64,000 bases of DNA, from positions 1 through 64,000 of the forward strand of contig NW_025062294.1 of assembly GCF_000002995.4 (NCBI RefSeq), read 5' to 3'. The translations under genes and the position numbers were made by a program. Under the pieces are notes generated by a model. That model had not been told where the DNA came from and did no database searches. It worked only from the letters and a program-made list of their open reading frames with translations. This DNA comes from Brugia malayi (taxonomy: Eukaryota > Nematoda > Chromadorea > Rhabditida > Onchocercidae). This document shows, piece by piece, positions 50,719-62,713 of the stretch. Every line of letters begins with the position of its first letter. Position 1 is the stretch's first letter.

Positions 50719-52835
50719 TTTGATATCTTAGAATATCACACAACTGATAATTGTCGTTACCAAATTTTGTGAAAAATTCTAAAATGTATTGAAATTTTAT
50801 TTTTTGCAATCATGTATTTTTTATATGTTCATATTATCATAGGTTGAATATTGTATTAGTAATAATTAACGCTAAATAATATAATATTTTTCTTTTAGTT
50901 TTTCTATTTTCTTTTTGGAAGAATTATTGCAGATTAATAATAACTAATCAAAAAACAGTTAGGAATAATTTTTATATAAATAAGGAAATGAAATAATTGA
51001 CTAATTATACTCGTGATGTTCAGTTCCCAATATATTAATAGAAATTGCACAATTGAAAAGTATGCAAATATATTAGTGAAATAAGTTAGCAAGATATAAT
51101 ATGAAATAATAAGTGAATTATTTAATTTCCCTATTTATTTATAATTAATACGGAAAAAAACGCGAGTATAAACAAATAATTAGATAATGTTTGCGTGCTA
51201 TGAAATGAAAATTTAAAAGGTGCTATTAAATATTAATAATTAGATGCTGAGAGAATATACCTCAACAAGTATTAAGAGAGCTTTAGCTTATTTAACTTTA
51301 TAATTTATGCTAACATTTGTATTTATCACCAATTTTTTCTTTTTTTTTTTTTCATTTAGAAACCCAAAGAAAAGAAAAAATTTTAAGAAGTTTTTAATAT
51401 TATTAATATTTTCTAAAAAAACGGAAAAATATTATGAAAGTAAGACTGAAGAGCATTTATATGTATCTTTTAAATGCATAATTTTGAAAAATATTCGAAA
51501 CAAAACGAATAAACGAAATGTAATAGTTCCGCCGGAAATTGCCATCTGACAATATTCCAGTAATAATCAAATTTGTTTTTCTTTCTCATTTACTAATTAA
51601 TATCAATATGTAACCCTAATTAACTTTTAATTTAAACAATAATAATAACAATAAGTCGGCGTAACACTTCACTTTTTCTCTTTATTTTATCAATTGTAAG
51701 CAAATTTTTAATGAAAAAAGTTGTATAGAAGAAAATAATGAAACAACCAGCTCTGAAAATAAACTATGTTCACAATGAAGTTAACTATTGCTTTTTTCTA
51801 AATTTAAAAAAAAAAGTTAAAGTGGTGGAAAAAAAGATGCTTCAACTTCTTACCTATCATTTGTTAAGATAAAGAAACAAGGAATGAAAAAAAAATCCCT
51901 TAAATTCTTATTTTGGTATTAAAATATGATGAAATATTCCTATGATACATTTAAATAAATCGACGATGGTTATTAGCCTGTTTAGTCTTTATATCGCACA
52001 ATTTTCTATTCCTATAATTTGCGCGTCTTGCGAATATATCCCATTTTCTCAGCATTTCCTGTTTTTAATTATATCTTGTATTTCTATGCTATTTCTATCT
52101 TATTTGATACTTTCAAAAGAACTAAAACAATATGGATTTTAAAAACTGTTTATCCCGTTTGAAATGCCGGCACAAAAAACATAAATGATAAAATTAAACG
52201 GAAAATTTATTCGTTTTTCTGGAACAGCTCAGTTCAACTTTATTCCTTCCACATAAAAAATACGGTTTTAACACTTACCTGTGCAATTTGGCTAATAATT
52301 CATGTCCATATCTACATACGCTGTCCGAAATTATTAGCCTCATTTGGCACTGATAACATCCAAAAAATACACTTGAGAGCAGTTTATAATGATACTACTG
52401 AGTAAGAAATTTTACCATTAGAGTAATTTAAAAAAAATTTTTTATGTCTTGCATAATGGTATTGTACTTGATTGCTACTTGTGAAACAAGCAATTCTTTT
52501 TTACGATTCTCACAATTGTTAATCCTTTGTTACAGTAGCGAAGGATTGAAATAAAAATTTTTAAAGAGATTGCAAACCTTGTCTTTAATTTTCCAGAAAC
52601 AAGTTTAAAAGATTTGGTTAATATTCTTTCACATCTTACTTCTTTTTTCTTTGATAAGTAGAAAATCCCAGCAGATCCAAAAGTTATTTTACTTTAGATA
52701 TTTGAGGAAGGTAGAAAGAAAAATGAAATAATCCCATTTTTAGTATTTTCAACAAGATTGATGTTGTCAATAAAATTCTTGCAGAAAAAAAATCACCCTC
52801 ATCGCTTATTACATAAATAATTTTTGTCCCTTTTC
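50719..52835. other. Gene-poor stretch, one exon-like hairpin
   Basis: Mostly AT-rich. At about 52278-52346 the minus strand reads MRLIISDSVCRYGHELLAKL before a strong GTAAGT donor. The same bases contain an 11-bp inverted repeat (GGCTAATAATT with its complement). It could be a 5' exon of an unrecognised transcript, but no partner exon joins in phase. Confidence 0.35.
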
Positions 52836-53352
52836 AGAGATTATAATTCAGTTATACTCAGATTATAATTCAGTTATACTCAGATTATAATTCAATTATA
52901 CTCAGATCATAATTCGGTTATACCAAGATTATAATTCAATTATACCAAGATTATAATTCAGTTATACTCAGATTATAATTCCATTATACTCAGATCATAA
53001 TTCGGTTATACAAAGATTATAAATCAGTTACACCAAGATTATAATTCAGTTATACTAAGATTATAATTCAGTTATACTCAGATTATAATTCAGTTATACT
53101 ATTATACTCAGATTATAATTCTATTATACTCAGATTATAATTCTGTTATACTCAGATTATAATTCTGTTGTACTCAGATTATAATTCTGTTGTACTCAGA
53201 TTTTAGTTCTGTTATACTCAGATTATAATTCAGTTATACTCAGATTGTAATTCAGTCATACTCATACTCAGATTATAATTCAGTTATACTCAGATTGTAA
53301 TTCAGTCATACTCATACTCAGATTATAATTCTGTTATACTCAGATTATAATT
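52836..53352. repeat. 22-bp minisatellite
   Basis: About 23 tandem copies of AGATTATAATTCAGTTATACTC with point variants (CCATTATACT, CTGTTGTACT, CGGTTATACC) and a few partial units near 53100 and 53260-53310. Confidence 0.95.
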
Positions 53353-54728
53353 AACTTTTAAATTTAAAAGTAAAATTTAAAACTTTGTAGCTCAAATAAA
53401 CACCGGCATTCAAATAGATCTTCATTAACTGGAACGATCGTATCGCAATAAGATATTCCATGTATTCTGATCAGCAATTCAATAAATGATCTCACTATTG
53501 CAGATATTCCAATTTCCATTATTTTTCCAATAAAAAAGTAGTTTATTTTTAAAATAAAATTTTTATTTTTTTTGCAAGAAGAGTTTAGAGCCGATATCTA
53601 TAACAACAACTTTTAACTTCTGTGATGTCTCACTTCGCCATTATTTATCAGTGGTGTTCTCAAATTGTTTTTCCTAGTCACTGTAAATAAACTTTGAAAA
53701 TGAATTTCACTGCACCGTGTAAACTAAGTGAATATCGTTAACATGCAATAAAAGTGGATTTCTGTTATTTAACTTCTTTTTTTGCCTATATATTACACTT
53801 CGGTTTTCTATTTTTCTTGTAGTTATTGAGTTTTTCGATATTGGGCACTTTCTTTTGCTATTTATGGCTTTGTTCTGGGTTTATGCATTTTCTCTCTGTC
53901 TACGATTATTATTTATATTGTCATATGGTATATACTTGAAATCTTTTTTATTTACATATATGCTGAAAGATGTTTATGTAAAATCTGTGCATATTACTAC
54001 AATTCGATTTTCGAAATCTATATTCATTTCAGTTGTGTTCCACATTTGAGAGGTTGCTTCCAAATTTCTTTCACTTTTAGCGAACAAGGTTCCTTTTTTG
54101 ATCGTCTCTTCCGTAAGAATTAAAACAATGGTTTTCGTATCTGTTAGTGATTCACTGCAAGTTAGCAGTGAAATTCTACAACATTTTCTCCAACTCTTTC
54201 TTTTTGCATTACTTTCTTTCTATTGCAAACATTACATTTCAGCTTTAGTTTCGAACAAAACAATGAAAATTCCTTCATTAAATATAAAGTGTCTTCCAGA
54301 GCCAAGTAGGCATCACACAACTATTCCTTTAAACATAATTGTCATTTTGTAAATAAAAGCACTATCGAGGTCACTAAATGATGCGCGAACATTTGGTCAT
54401 GTGCTAATAATGCATGATTTCTGGTCGTATAGAATTCAGTTCCTTTTTTCCATCCAATGATCAAAATAAGTTGATTAAATAGATCGGCTAAACTAATGCA
54501 TAGAAAGCAATATTTAAAGATTATCAAATCTTCATCTGATATTGCGCAAATTAATTGTTATTGAATAATGAATGAATAAAAGGGTAGATTAAAAGTGTAA
54601 CTTTAATTAGTTAACGGTTTTAAAGTTTTGAGATTATTCTTTAACTTTTCAAGATGTCAAGGCTTTCGTTAATCTGAAATTTTTAAACATTACTTACTAC
54701 TACCTACCATTCAGACAGTTTATAAGTT
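53353..54728. other. Stretch without recognised genes
   Basis: AT-rich; ORFs here are hydrophobic translations of T-rich DNA without good splice sites. Confidence 0.4.
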
Positions 54729-55085
54729 ATGCGATATAATTTATTCGTGAAGTTGTTTGTTCTATCTTATTTTGCCAAATTGAACCGTGTGTCGGAAAAT
54801 GAATTCTTTTATTTCCAATATCATGATTCGCAAATTAGCTAAATTTTAGAAACAAATGACCATTCACAGGAACATTATGAAATCCCTTTCAAGTTTTGTC
54901 GAAGTGAGGAAGATTTATCGCTAAGGTGTTTCTATTTTGCTCCAATTTTCGTCATGCGAAACATTTGTCCTCATTCGGGCTTAGCATTTTATGATAATAT
55001 TATCTCATGGATGCTGAAGTTTCCGGCAGACATAACTAATTACAAAATTCCACTCATTGAAGAATCTAGTGAAGTCGCATCTTGA
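54729..55085 (+). pseudogene. Secreted-type ORF with a single in-frame stop, unrecognised
   Basis: From ATG 54729 to TGA 55083-55085 the frame is 118 codons, interrupted only by TAA at 54840-54842 (codon 38). Before it, MRYNLFVKLFVLSYFA could be a signal peptide. After it the frame reads ETNDHSQEHYEIPFKFCRSE, RCFYFAPIFVMRNICPHSGL and AFYDNIISWMLKFPADITNY, with three Cys and clearly protein-like composition. An acceptor-like ATTTTAG right after the stop means the second part could instead be an exon of a spliced gene. I do not recognise the family. Confidence 0.45.
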
Positions 55086-56181
55086 ATTTTATCTTTTCTA
55101 AATAACCGAATCGAACAATAATGTGGGTATAATAAATATTAGAGAAATACCTAAGACAGCATTCACTTGCTATTGTAATATAATTTATTGTTCGGCCAGT
55201 TAATAAAATAAGCTTTGTAAAGCAATAGTCTTAATAAGTAATGAGATACGATGCTCGAATATATCTGTGCATGACATTCCCTACATCCCTAACACTCTTT
55301 AAACCTTCATTTTTGTCGTTACAGAAAATTTCTTTTTATTGCACATTGCAGGAAATCGTTTAGAAACGGGAAGTGTCCAAGCAAACTGTTTCGTTTTACA
55401 ATATTCTTTACAATTACTTGTCGCATATTAACGTTTGTTTTTAAAAAGTTTGGTAACTGAATCCACTTTATGAGTTAAGATCTACTGCAAAACGAAATGG
55501 TAGTTCTTACTAATTCAGAAATTCTGCGTAAATCCATCTTCAAGCTAAAAGATTTTAAAAGATCCAAAAGATATTAGAAGATCTACCGATCTCTGTACTC
55601 CTCGGCAACATTTTGAGAATCTGCATGAATATCTGCAATAGTTATGTGTATATTTTACATTCAATAAGCACATGAAACAATACATTGCACTAAATATAAT
55701 TCGATAAGAAAACGTAATAAATTTAATGTAAGCGTTTTTCAGCTTACATTAAATTGAATGCTAAGCAAAGTTATATTTGAATATCAAAAGCTTTCCTATC
55801 TTAGCATTAGTAAATGCTAATAAAAAAAAAAGCCCATTTTAGATGCATAGCAGTTATACTTATATCACTGAATTTTGCTATCAATTATGTACAACCTGCA
55901 AATCAAATTTATACTGTTGCAGAGCCTACAATCAGTGCTCAAATTGTATGATTTGAAGCAGCTTTTCTAAGCAAAAAATAAAAAAATGATATTTAATCTT
56001 TGCCTATCCCGGACGTATCATTATTAGAAAGTATCTATCAATCCATCTACCTATAGTTTTATCTCATTCATTTATTTCATTGTCCAGTGCTCGACTTACT
56101 TCCAATGCTCGCAATAATATCTGTCTTGCTTTTTATAACGTTTAAATGTATATGATATTTCGAAAATTGCGTAATTTTCAG
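55086..56181. other. Intergenic stretch, possible short exon
   Basis: Mostly AT-rich. At about 55352-55460, after TTGCAG, the plus strand reads KSFRNGKCPSKLFRFTIFFT to a TGA. At 55849-55948 an ORF contains IAVILISLNFAINYVQPANQ. Either might hold the missing first membrane helix of the tetraspanin downstream, but no in-phase join was found. Confidence 0.3.
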
Positions 56182-57992
56182 TTGATAAAGTGCCTTGGTT
56201 CTTTTACTTACGTATTTTGCGGAATGGAAATAATTCTAATCTCAGTACAACTTATATTATTTCTAACTTTTATCAAGAAGGAATATGCTTTCTGTGGCGT
56301 ATCAATAGCTGTGGACTTCGCTTTCTCATTCCTTTTTTTGTTGTTTTACTTACTTCTCGGTAAGTAATTATATAATGAAAAGAAATTTACATTAATTGGA
56401 TTTTTAAATCCCTAATTAAATTCGAAATTTTTGTTTTTGATTGAAGATCTTGTGTTAGTCTATTCAAATAATCCACCTCAAAATGATAATACAGAAGACA
56501 ATCCTTACGTAAAAAGATTTTGCTATTTTTTTGTTGACGTACATATCTGCATCACGTTAGTTAATTCACAATTTTCCACCAGTAAAAGTATCTGTTCCAC
56601 ACATCTTTCTAATTTGAAGCCATCATATCGCAAGTTTTGTTGCCACTTGATGTCACAATTTTTCAGCAATGTCATATTATGCATTCCACATTGACCTTTC
56701 CCATCATTCACCTACACAATAATTGTTCCTCCCTCAATATCTTCCTGAAAAACTGTGCTGACCTTTTTGCATGCTCAGACTGAAGTTGTCAAATGCAGGC
56801 CCTTTCATTTGTGCACTAAGCTTCTCTTTAAAACATCCCATTCTCAAAGTTGATCGCTTAACACAATAAATTATAATAATATAAGTTAAAAAGTATGTTA
56901 AAAAATCAAAAAATTGCAGCAATCAATAAATTTACCTAAATTTGCAAATTATTATTTATTAACTAAATGAACTTCGTAGAAGTACTGATGACGAGATGGC
57001 TTATATAATTGTTATATTGTTGACAATAGTTAAAATATTAAATGATTATTACAATTACAGTAGCAATAGGTTTAAATTCATCCGAGGTGTCATCAACGTT
57101 AATCGCTGGCATAGGAACGTTATTGAAAGATGATGATCTGCAAAAGTTTATGCATACGGTAGATGATATTCAAAGAAGGATGCAGTGTTGTGGTTTTGCT
57201 GGAAATCACACGGAGTGGATGCAGAAAAAAATAATTCACTATTATGATCCGGTAAAAATGATCGTAGAGAGAACTACTCTGAAACTAGATACACGATCTT
57301 TGAATCATGTGTTGAAGTTATTGCAAGTATCAACAATTTGCAAATTGCAGATCGAGGATGAATTAAAAATAATGCTAGATCAGGCAGATATTTGGAAATC
57401 ACAAAATGATGAAGAAAAAATGAATTCAGCTTCTTTATCTTGTTGCTCGAACACCAAAAGGAATTGCTCCAAAGAAAAGTTTGCTCTTCTGGACTTATAT
57501 TTTTTCATAAATTTCACTATTGTGACTAAAGGCTTGAAATAAATTGCAAAGCTGATTTGGATGAGAAATTAGTTTTTCATTCGCTATGTGATGTAAATAG
57601 AGGAAGCAAGCTTCCTCGAACAAATGATCAAAACCGTAGATGGATAATATGACAGAACTATGTAGATTTGCTGTGCTGAACACTTCTCCTTTGATATATA
57701 TAAAACATGGCAATAATAAAAAAAAATGCAATAATAAAAAATCTCGAAAACTAATATTGTATCGAAAGAACTCATTGCCCTGATAATATTTCATTTTTTT
57801 AGAATGCACCAGCAAGGTTGCTTCAATAAATTAAGCACAAATATTATCTGGCTAATGGATTCAATAGGTATAGCTCTAGTGGTGAAGTTGATGCTTTCTG
57901 TGTTGCAAGAAGTAATATTTGCATATGTTGTAATTGGTATCACTATAACAAATTCTGCTATTACAGTAATTATTTTCTTGATTGAAAAATAA
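56182..57992 (+). CDS. Tetraspanin, 3 exons, first helix missing (partial)
   Basis: Exons 56182-56359, 57061-57478 and 57803-57992 join in phase (phases 1 and 2). Exon 1 gives two hydrophobic helices (EIILISVQLILFLTFI and CGVSIAVDFAFSFLFLLFYL) separated by a very short polar loop, the pattern of tetraspanin helices 2 and 3. Exon 2 is the large extracellular loop with the diagnostic CCG (MQCCGFAGNHTEW), later SCCSNTKRNC. Exon 3 has QGCFNKL, then helix 4 (LQEVIFAYVVIGITITNSAI) and a short end IFLIEK. Tetraspanins organise membrane protein assemblies. An upstream exon with helix 1 and the small loop should exist but was not recognised. No stop or frameshift is seen in these exons. Confidence 0.75.
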
Positions 57993-60900
57993 ACAACTAA
58001 ATTTAAATGAGAGAAATATGATTCTTAAAGGCTTGATTGAATATTGGTGTAACATGGTAATACTTATTTAGTTCTTTTTTGAGCCAACTTCATACATGAT
58101 GGTTGTTTTTTGAATGATATTATCACAGACTTTCAGTTTCGGAGACTTTTAAAAATAGTGGCATTTTTTAAGGTCACCGTATATTTTAGTTTTGTATTTA
58201 TAGGCTTTTCATATTAAGTTTTGAAATTTCGTTTACCTATATTTCAAATCCATACAAATTCCTAGACGAATAAGTTCTCATATAAGCGAGAAAAAGAGAT
58301 ACAATTTTGAGGAAATGCTCAAATATTTTAAAATACTTTTCTTAAATTTTTCATCTTCTTTACTTAACTATTATAGCTTTTAACTATCTTACTTTTAACT
58401 ATAACTGTGCATGCAAAAATATAAGAGGATTTTCAGGAAATCAAAAATAATGATTCCTCTCGTTTGGATAAAGAGCGAGATTTTGAAAACAACTAGAAAA
58501 TAAGTGAGACAAAAGGTAAAAACGAAGTAATTTTTAAATATTGTCGAATTTTGTTTTCTGATTTGTTAACCTGATTGCAGGAACTGTTCAGCAAGGACGA
58601 ACACTCACGAAAAAAGAATAGTTATCAAAGAGGATTATTAATTCCTTCAAAAATATCATTACCTTAATTGCTTTCTTGTATCAATTTATAACTGAATATG
58701 TAATCGTTTCCCACATTTTGTTCATATTCATAATCCAAAAAAAAAAATTTCTTTTCTCTTGATACTATCCTATCCCTGCTGTTCTCTTAAATAATTTTTT
58801 TAGCAATTATTCACTTATCCAATATTCCTTCAAAATGATCTTTGAATCTTAATAATGTAAAAATGATTTACAATCCAAGGGACTAATGATCATTGTATCA
58901 GAGCTGTAAAGTTTAGGTCAAAAAACAGGAAACTAGCTAACCAGAGATTCGACAACAGGGCATATAACTTTTAAAATTAGTAATGTTTTCATAACTTTTA
59001 AAATTAATGATGTTTTTCTGAACAATAAAGTAGTAGGAACGTAAAATATTCTGGAAATTTTGAAAATTTTTTCGAATCATCTTTCATTCAAATGCATTTG
59101 TTAAATTACTTAATTACTTTTTATTAAAAATTGAAAAAATAACCATTTAAAAAGAAATTTTCTTCTTTTCTATTTCCCTTCTGATCTGCGATAACAAGTA
59201 CAGTATTCCAGTATGCAGCAAAGCTTATACAAATGAACGTATAGTGAATTATATCAATAATGAAGAAGTAGTGCTAAATCATATTTAATTATTGTTGAAA
59301 ACCAAATTTCTTCAACCACACTGCTTTAACGCAAATTTCTATTCATTCAATTGGAAGCCAATTTCTTAAAAAATGTTGACAATAATAAGTACAGGAAAGT
59401 GAAAGCAGCAAGAACATAAACATCATTCGACAATTTCCAATGCAATCTTTAAGGATCGTACCACCAATTGTTGCTTTTCTTCATGTAGAATCCAGAAAAA
59501 GTTGAATATTAAAGGGTGTAAAAAATTTTTGCAGGTCATGACACTATGGTACTGTTTTTTTTAACGCTATGTATAATATATAAACATCAGTATAAGAATT
59601 CTGAACTAACTTCTAATTTTGAAGCATAGACAATGATATCTCCAAAACTAAATTGCCGACATTATGGTCTGTCAATTTATTTCCTTTATTTAAAGAAGTA
59701 ATACATTTAAAAGTTACAAAATTTATACTTAATAAATATTTTTTGAAAAACTTTTTATAATAAGTAAACGTGGAAATATTTTCAACTTTCGTTGGATGCT
59801 ATCTAGAACCCTTTCTTTGAATAAACTAAAATCTGAGAAAGTTTTGATAAAAGAACAGAAATTGCTATAAGATCTATCATCAGATGAAATCATGGCTTTG
59901 CTCTCCTGGACTGTTATAACGGTCAAGGCCATATCTAAAAAACTTTTTTTTTTCTATCAACTATCCTTAATCGGTAGTAAAAAAATGATTATTGGATGAT
60001 GGATCAGCATGATACGAGCATTGTTTAAATTCTGCTTCCTGCTAGTGTTTGCGTGTGAAAAAAAAAATGGTGAACACATGAAAAAATTTCATGTGTTGAA
60101 AAAAATTCAACTGGTTGTTTATAACGTTGACAAATGAGGGTATGTTTTATTTTAAATAAAAAAAAAAGAAAGAAAAAACGCTAAGAAGCAGTCAGAGTCA
60201 ACTTTGATTTTACTAATGGAGAAAGACATAAATCAATCAGAATAAAATTTGATTAAGATGATATGACGAATATCACCCTAAGGATGATTAGATAATATAT
60301 CATCCTTTACATTATTTTACATTAATTTTATGAAAAATGATATATATTTACTTTTATAAATACCTGAGGAAGTAATTTTATAAATTGCTATCATTTGCTA
60401 TTTGGTCAATGAATTGTAATAAAGGTGCATTCGTTTTTTAAAGTCACAAACCGTTTTAATCAAATTATCATTCCTAAAACTAATAAGAGGTAGTCAAAGA
60501 CTATAGCAGCTTATCACTTTAATTTAATAAGTCACAATTTTAAGACGAAAATTTACTCCCGCCATTGTCTTAAAAAACATAATTGCTATTTTCCCTTATC
60601 AATCCAATTATTTTGAAAAAATACAAATTCATAAATTTTTCAAACAGATAAGAAGAGGCAATGAAGTAGGAATCAGATATAATTATTGTGGCAGAAGTTT
60701 TAAAGTTTGATTTCAAACTAAGTTGAAGTATATGAATCAGACTACTATCTGATTAAAGATTAAAGACTAAAAGTGCATTTAGTAATTATTTTAAGTGATC
60801 GAAATTCATTTAGCTTCATCGCCTAGTTATTTTACACATTTATTAAATAACTCTGTTTCCCTTATCTTTTCTTAAAAAATACCAAAAAAATAAGTAGCAT

Positions 60901-61370
60901 TTTTTACTTTCAAACATGTTAAATTTCTAATTTATCATCAAAGCAGTTTTGAAGATAACGGGTTTTCAGTGAATATTCTTTCAACATGTTTTAAAGTGAA
61001 TTTGAGTTGATAGTTAATTTTAAATTGTTTTCAGTTAGGTTCTTTTATCGCTTCCTTGTGTTGCTTTGCATTGCAACTTATTTCCGATTTAAAAAATAAA
61101 CAAGTGGATATTGGAATCTGAAATCTTTTTCATGTAACTATCCTGAAATTAAATTTTAACTTTTTTCGGGATTTTTTTTATTAGATTTAGATCAAATAAA
61201 ATTACTCCGAAATTAATTTTGTAACGGAATCAATTTTGAAAGTAATTTAAAATTATTTATTTACCACTCGTATTATAAGTAAGAGTTCAATTTTTTAGAC
61301 AAAGAGATAGCCTACCGCATTTCGGCTGGATTATCTGCAACTCACTGCTTGAAATTATCCTAAAAATAAT
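57993..61370. other. Stretch without supported genes
   Basis: AT-rich. Weak coding-like pieces only: plus strand about 58582-58667 (ELFSKDEHSRKKNSYQRGLL), minus strand about 59160-59470 (hydrophobic, TILKDCIGNCRMMFMF) and about 59770-59930. None has convincing splice partners. Confidence 0.35.
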
Positions 61371-61380
61371 TTATTTCCTC

Positions 61381-61530
61381 TATATATATTAGATTCTAAC
61401 ATATATCACTTTTTTCATAATTTCATATAATATATATATTAGATTCTAACACATATCACTTTTTTCATAATTTCATATAATATATATATATATTAGATTC
61501 TAACATATATCACTTTTTCATAATTTCATA
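61381..61530. repeat. About 60-bp tandem repeat, 2.5 copies
   Basis: TATATTAGATTCTAACATAT followed by ATCACTTTTTTCATAATTTC recurs at roughly 60-64-bp spacing. A related TATATATTAGATT motif occurs at about 23062 and 23110. Confidence 0.8.
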
Positions 61531-62139
61531 ACGAATATATCACTTTTTACAAAATTCTTGCTGTTCTAACAAATCTACCGCATATTATCTTATTGTTCTA
61601 GCATTTGCAATAAAGTAAATAATATTGAGGAATTGATAACAGATTTTGATATTTAGTAGTATAGGTGTGATTATAAAATTTGAGAAATTGAATGAGTGCA
61701 AAATATGAATGTGAAATAACAGATTCTTAAGACAAATGACAAATAAACTTAATTTGGCCAACGTGGGTTTCATTGCTTATTCAGCTGGGATAAATAAACA
61801 TCAGTAAAGAATGACTTTTGAGTGTTTAAGAATTGCTTTCTGAAAACATCAATCATCAAACTGATTCCTTGCTAAAATTGTTTTTCGTTCCTGAAGAAGT
61901 TTGTTAGTGGTTGCTAATGGTAATTTTTTTTTTTTTCACAAATGAAAATTGGTATAAGAATAATCACGAGGATACATAAGTAATAAACTTTCCTCTATCA
62001 CATCCTACGCATAAAGCACGATATTTTAGATCTCTATGATAAGTAGGTGTTAATCAGATATGATTATTATTAATAATGGCACAACTAAAACATCTCACTA
62101 TGAACAATTGGTTTGCGCCGTTTTCTGAAAAAGCAATAA
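61531..62139. other. AT-rich intergenic stretch
   Basis: No coding exon or structured element is supported. Confidence 0.4.
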
Positions 62140-62708
62140 TGTCGTAGAAGATTTGGTCATTTAATTAATAATTTTGAGAGAGGTTTTTGATCGTAGGGAG
62201 ATTGATTGGAGTAAGTGTAAATAAATGGGGTGAGAGAGAAATAAACAATACCTTTATTAGCAGAAGTAATAGAATAATATGTTGATAGAAAACAATTGAA
62301 TTTGAACTCGTCTGGTTCTTGGCAACAAATTACACGTATATTAAAATCTTTTAACAAGGGTGACCCTTATATAGCAATTATATCTTACTTTTATGTGTTG
62401 AGATATGAGAGATTTATAATTAGACATTTTTGTACAAAGGATAAATTGTCTAAACATGATGATGACTTAATTTAACAATAGGTTTCACAATGGATTGAAT
62501 GTATATCACAAAGAAAAGTATAATGGGCTGTCTGGACATTGTGATGGCCAGCCACTATAATGGGTTGCAATAGGCATTAAATGATAAATGCTCATAGTAT
62601 AAAAATTGATATGAGGCCAAAGGTCAGATGAGTATTACGATGAATTGTAAAAGATATCAAGCATTGTTAACATTTATTTAGTGCTTCGCGATGTTAAAAT
62701 CCGCGACA
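62140..62708 (-). mobile_element. Candidate solo LTR of a second Pao-like family
   Basis: The 569-bp segment begins TGTCGTAGAAG and ends CTTCGCG...CCGCGACA, the same terminal pattern as the Pao LTRs in this window (TGTCGTG...TTCGCG...TTCGCGACA). The interior differs apart from an AATAA...CTTTATT-like stretch near 62240-62260. Flanking pentamers are AATAA (62135-62139) and AATAG (62709-62713), a near-match target duplication. Strand is set by analogy with the other LTRs. Confidence 0.5.
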
Positions 62709-62713
62709 AATAG

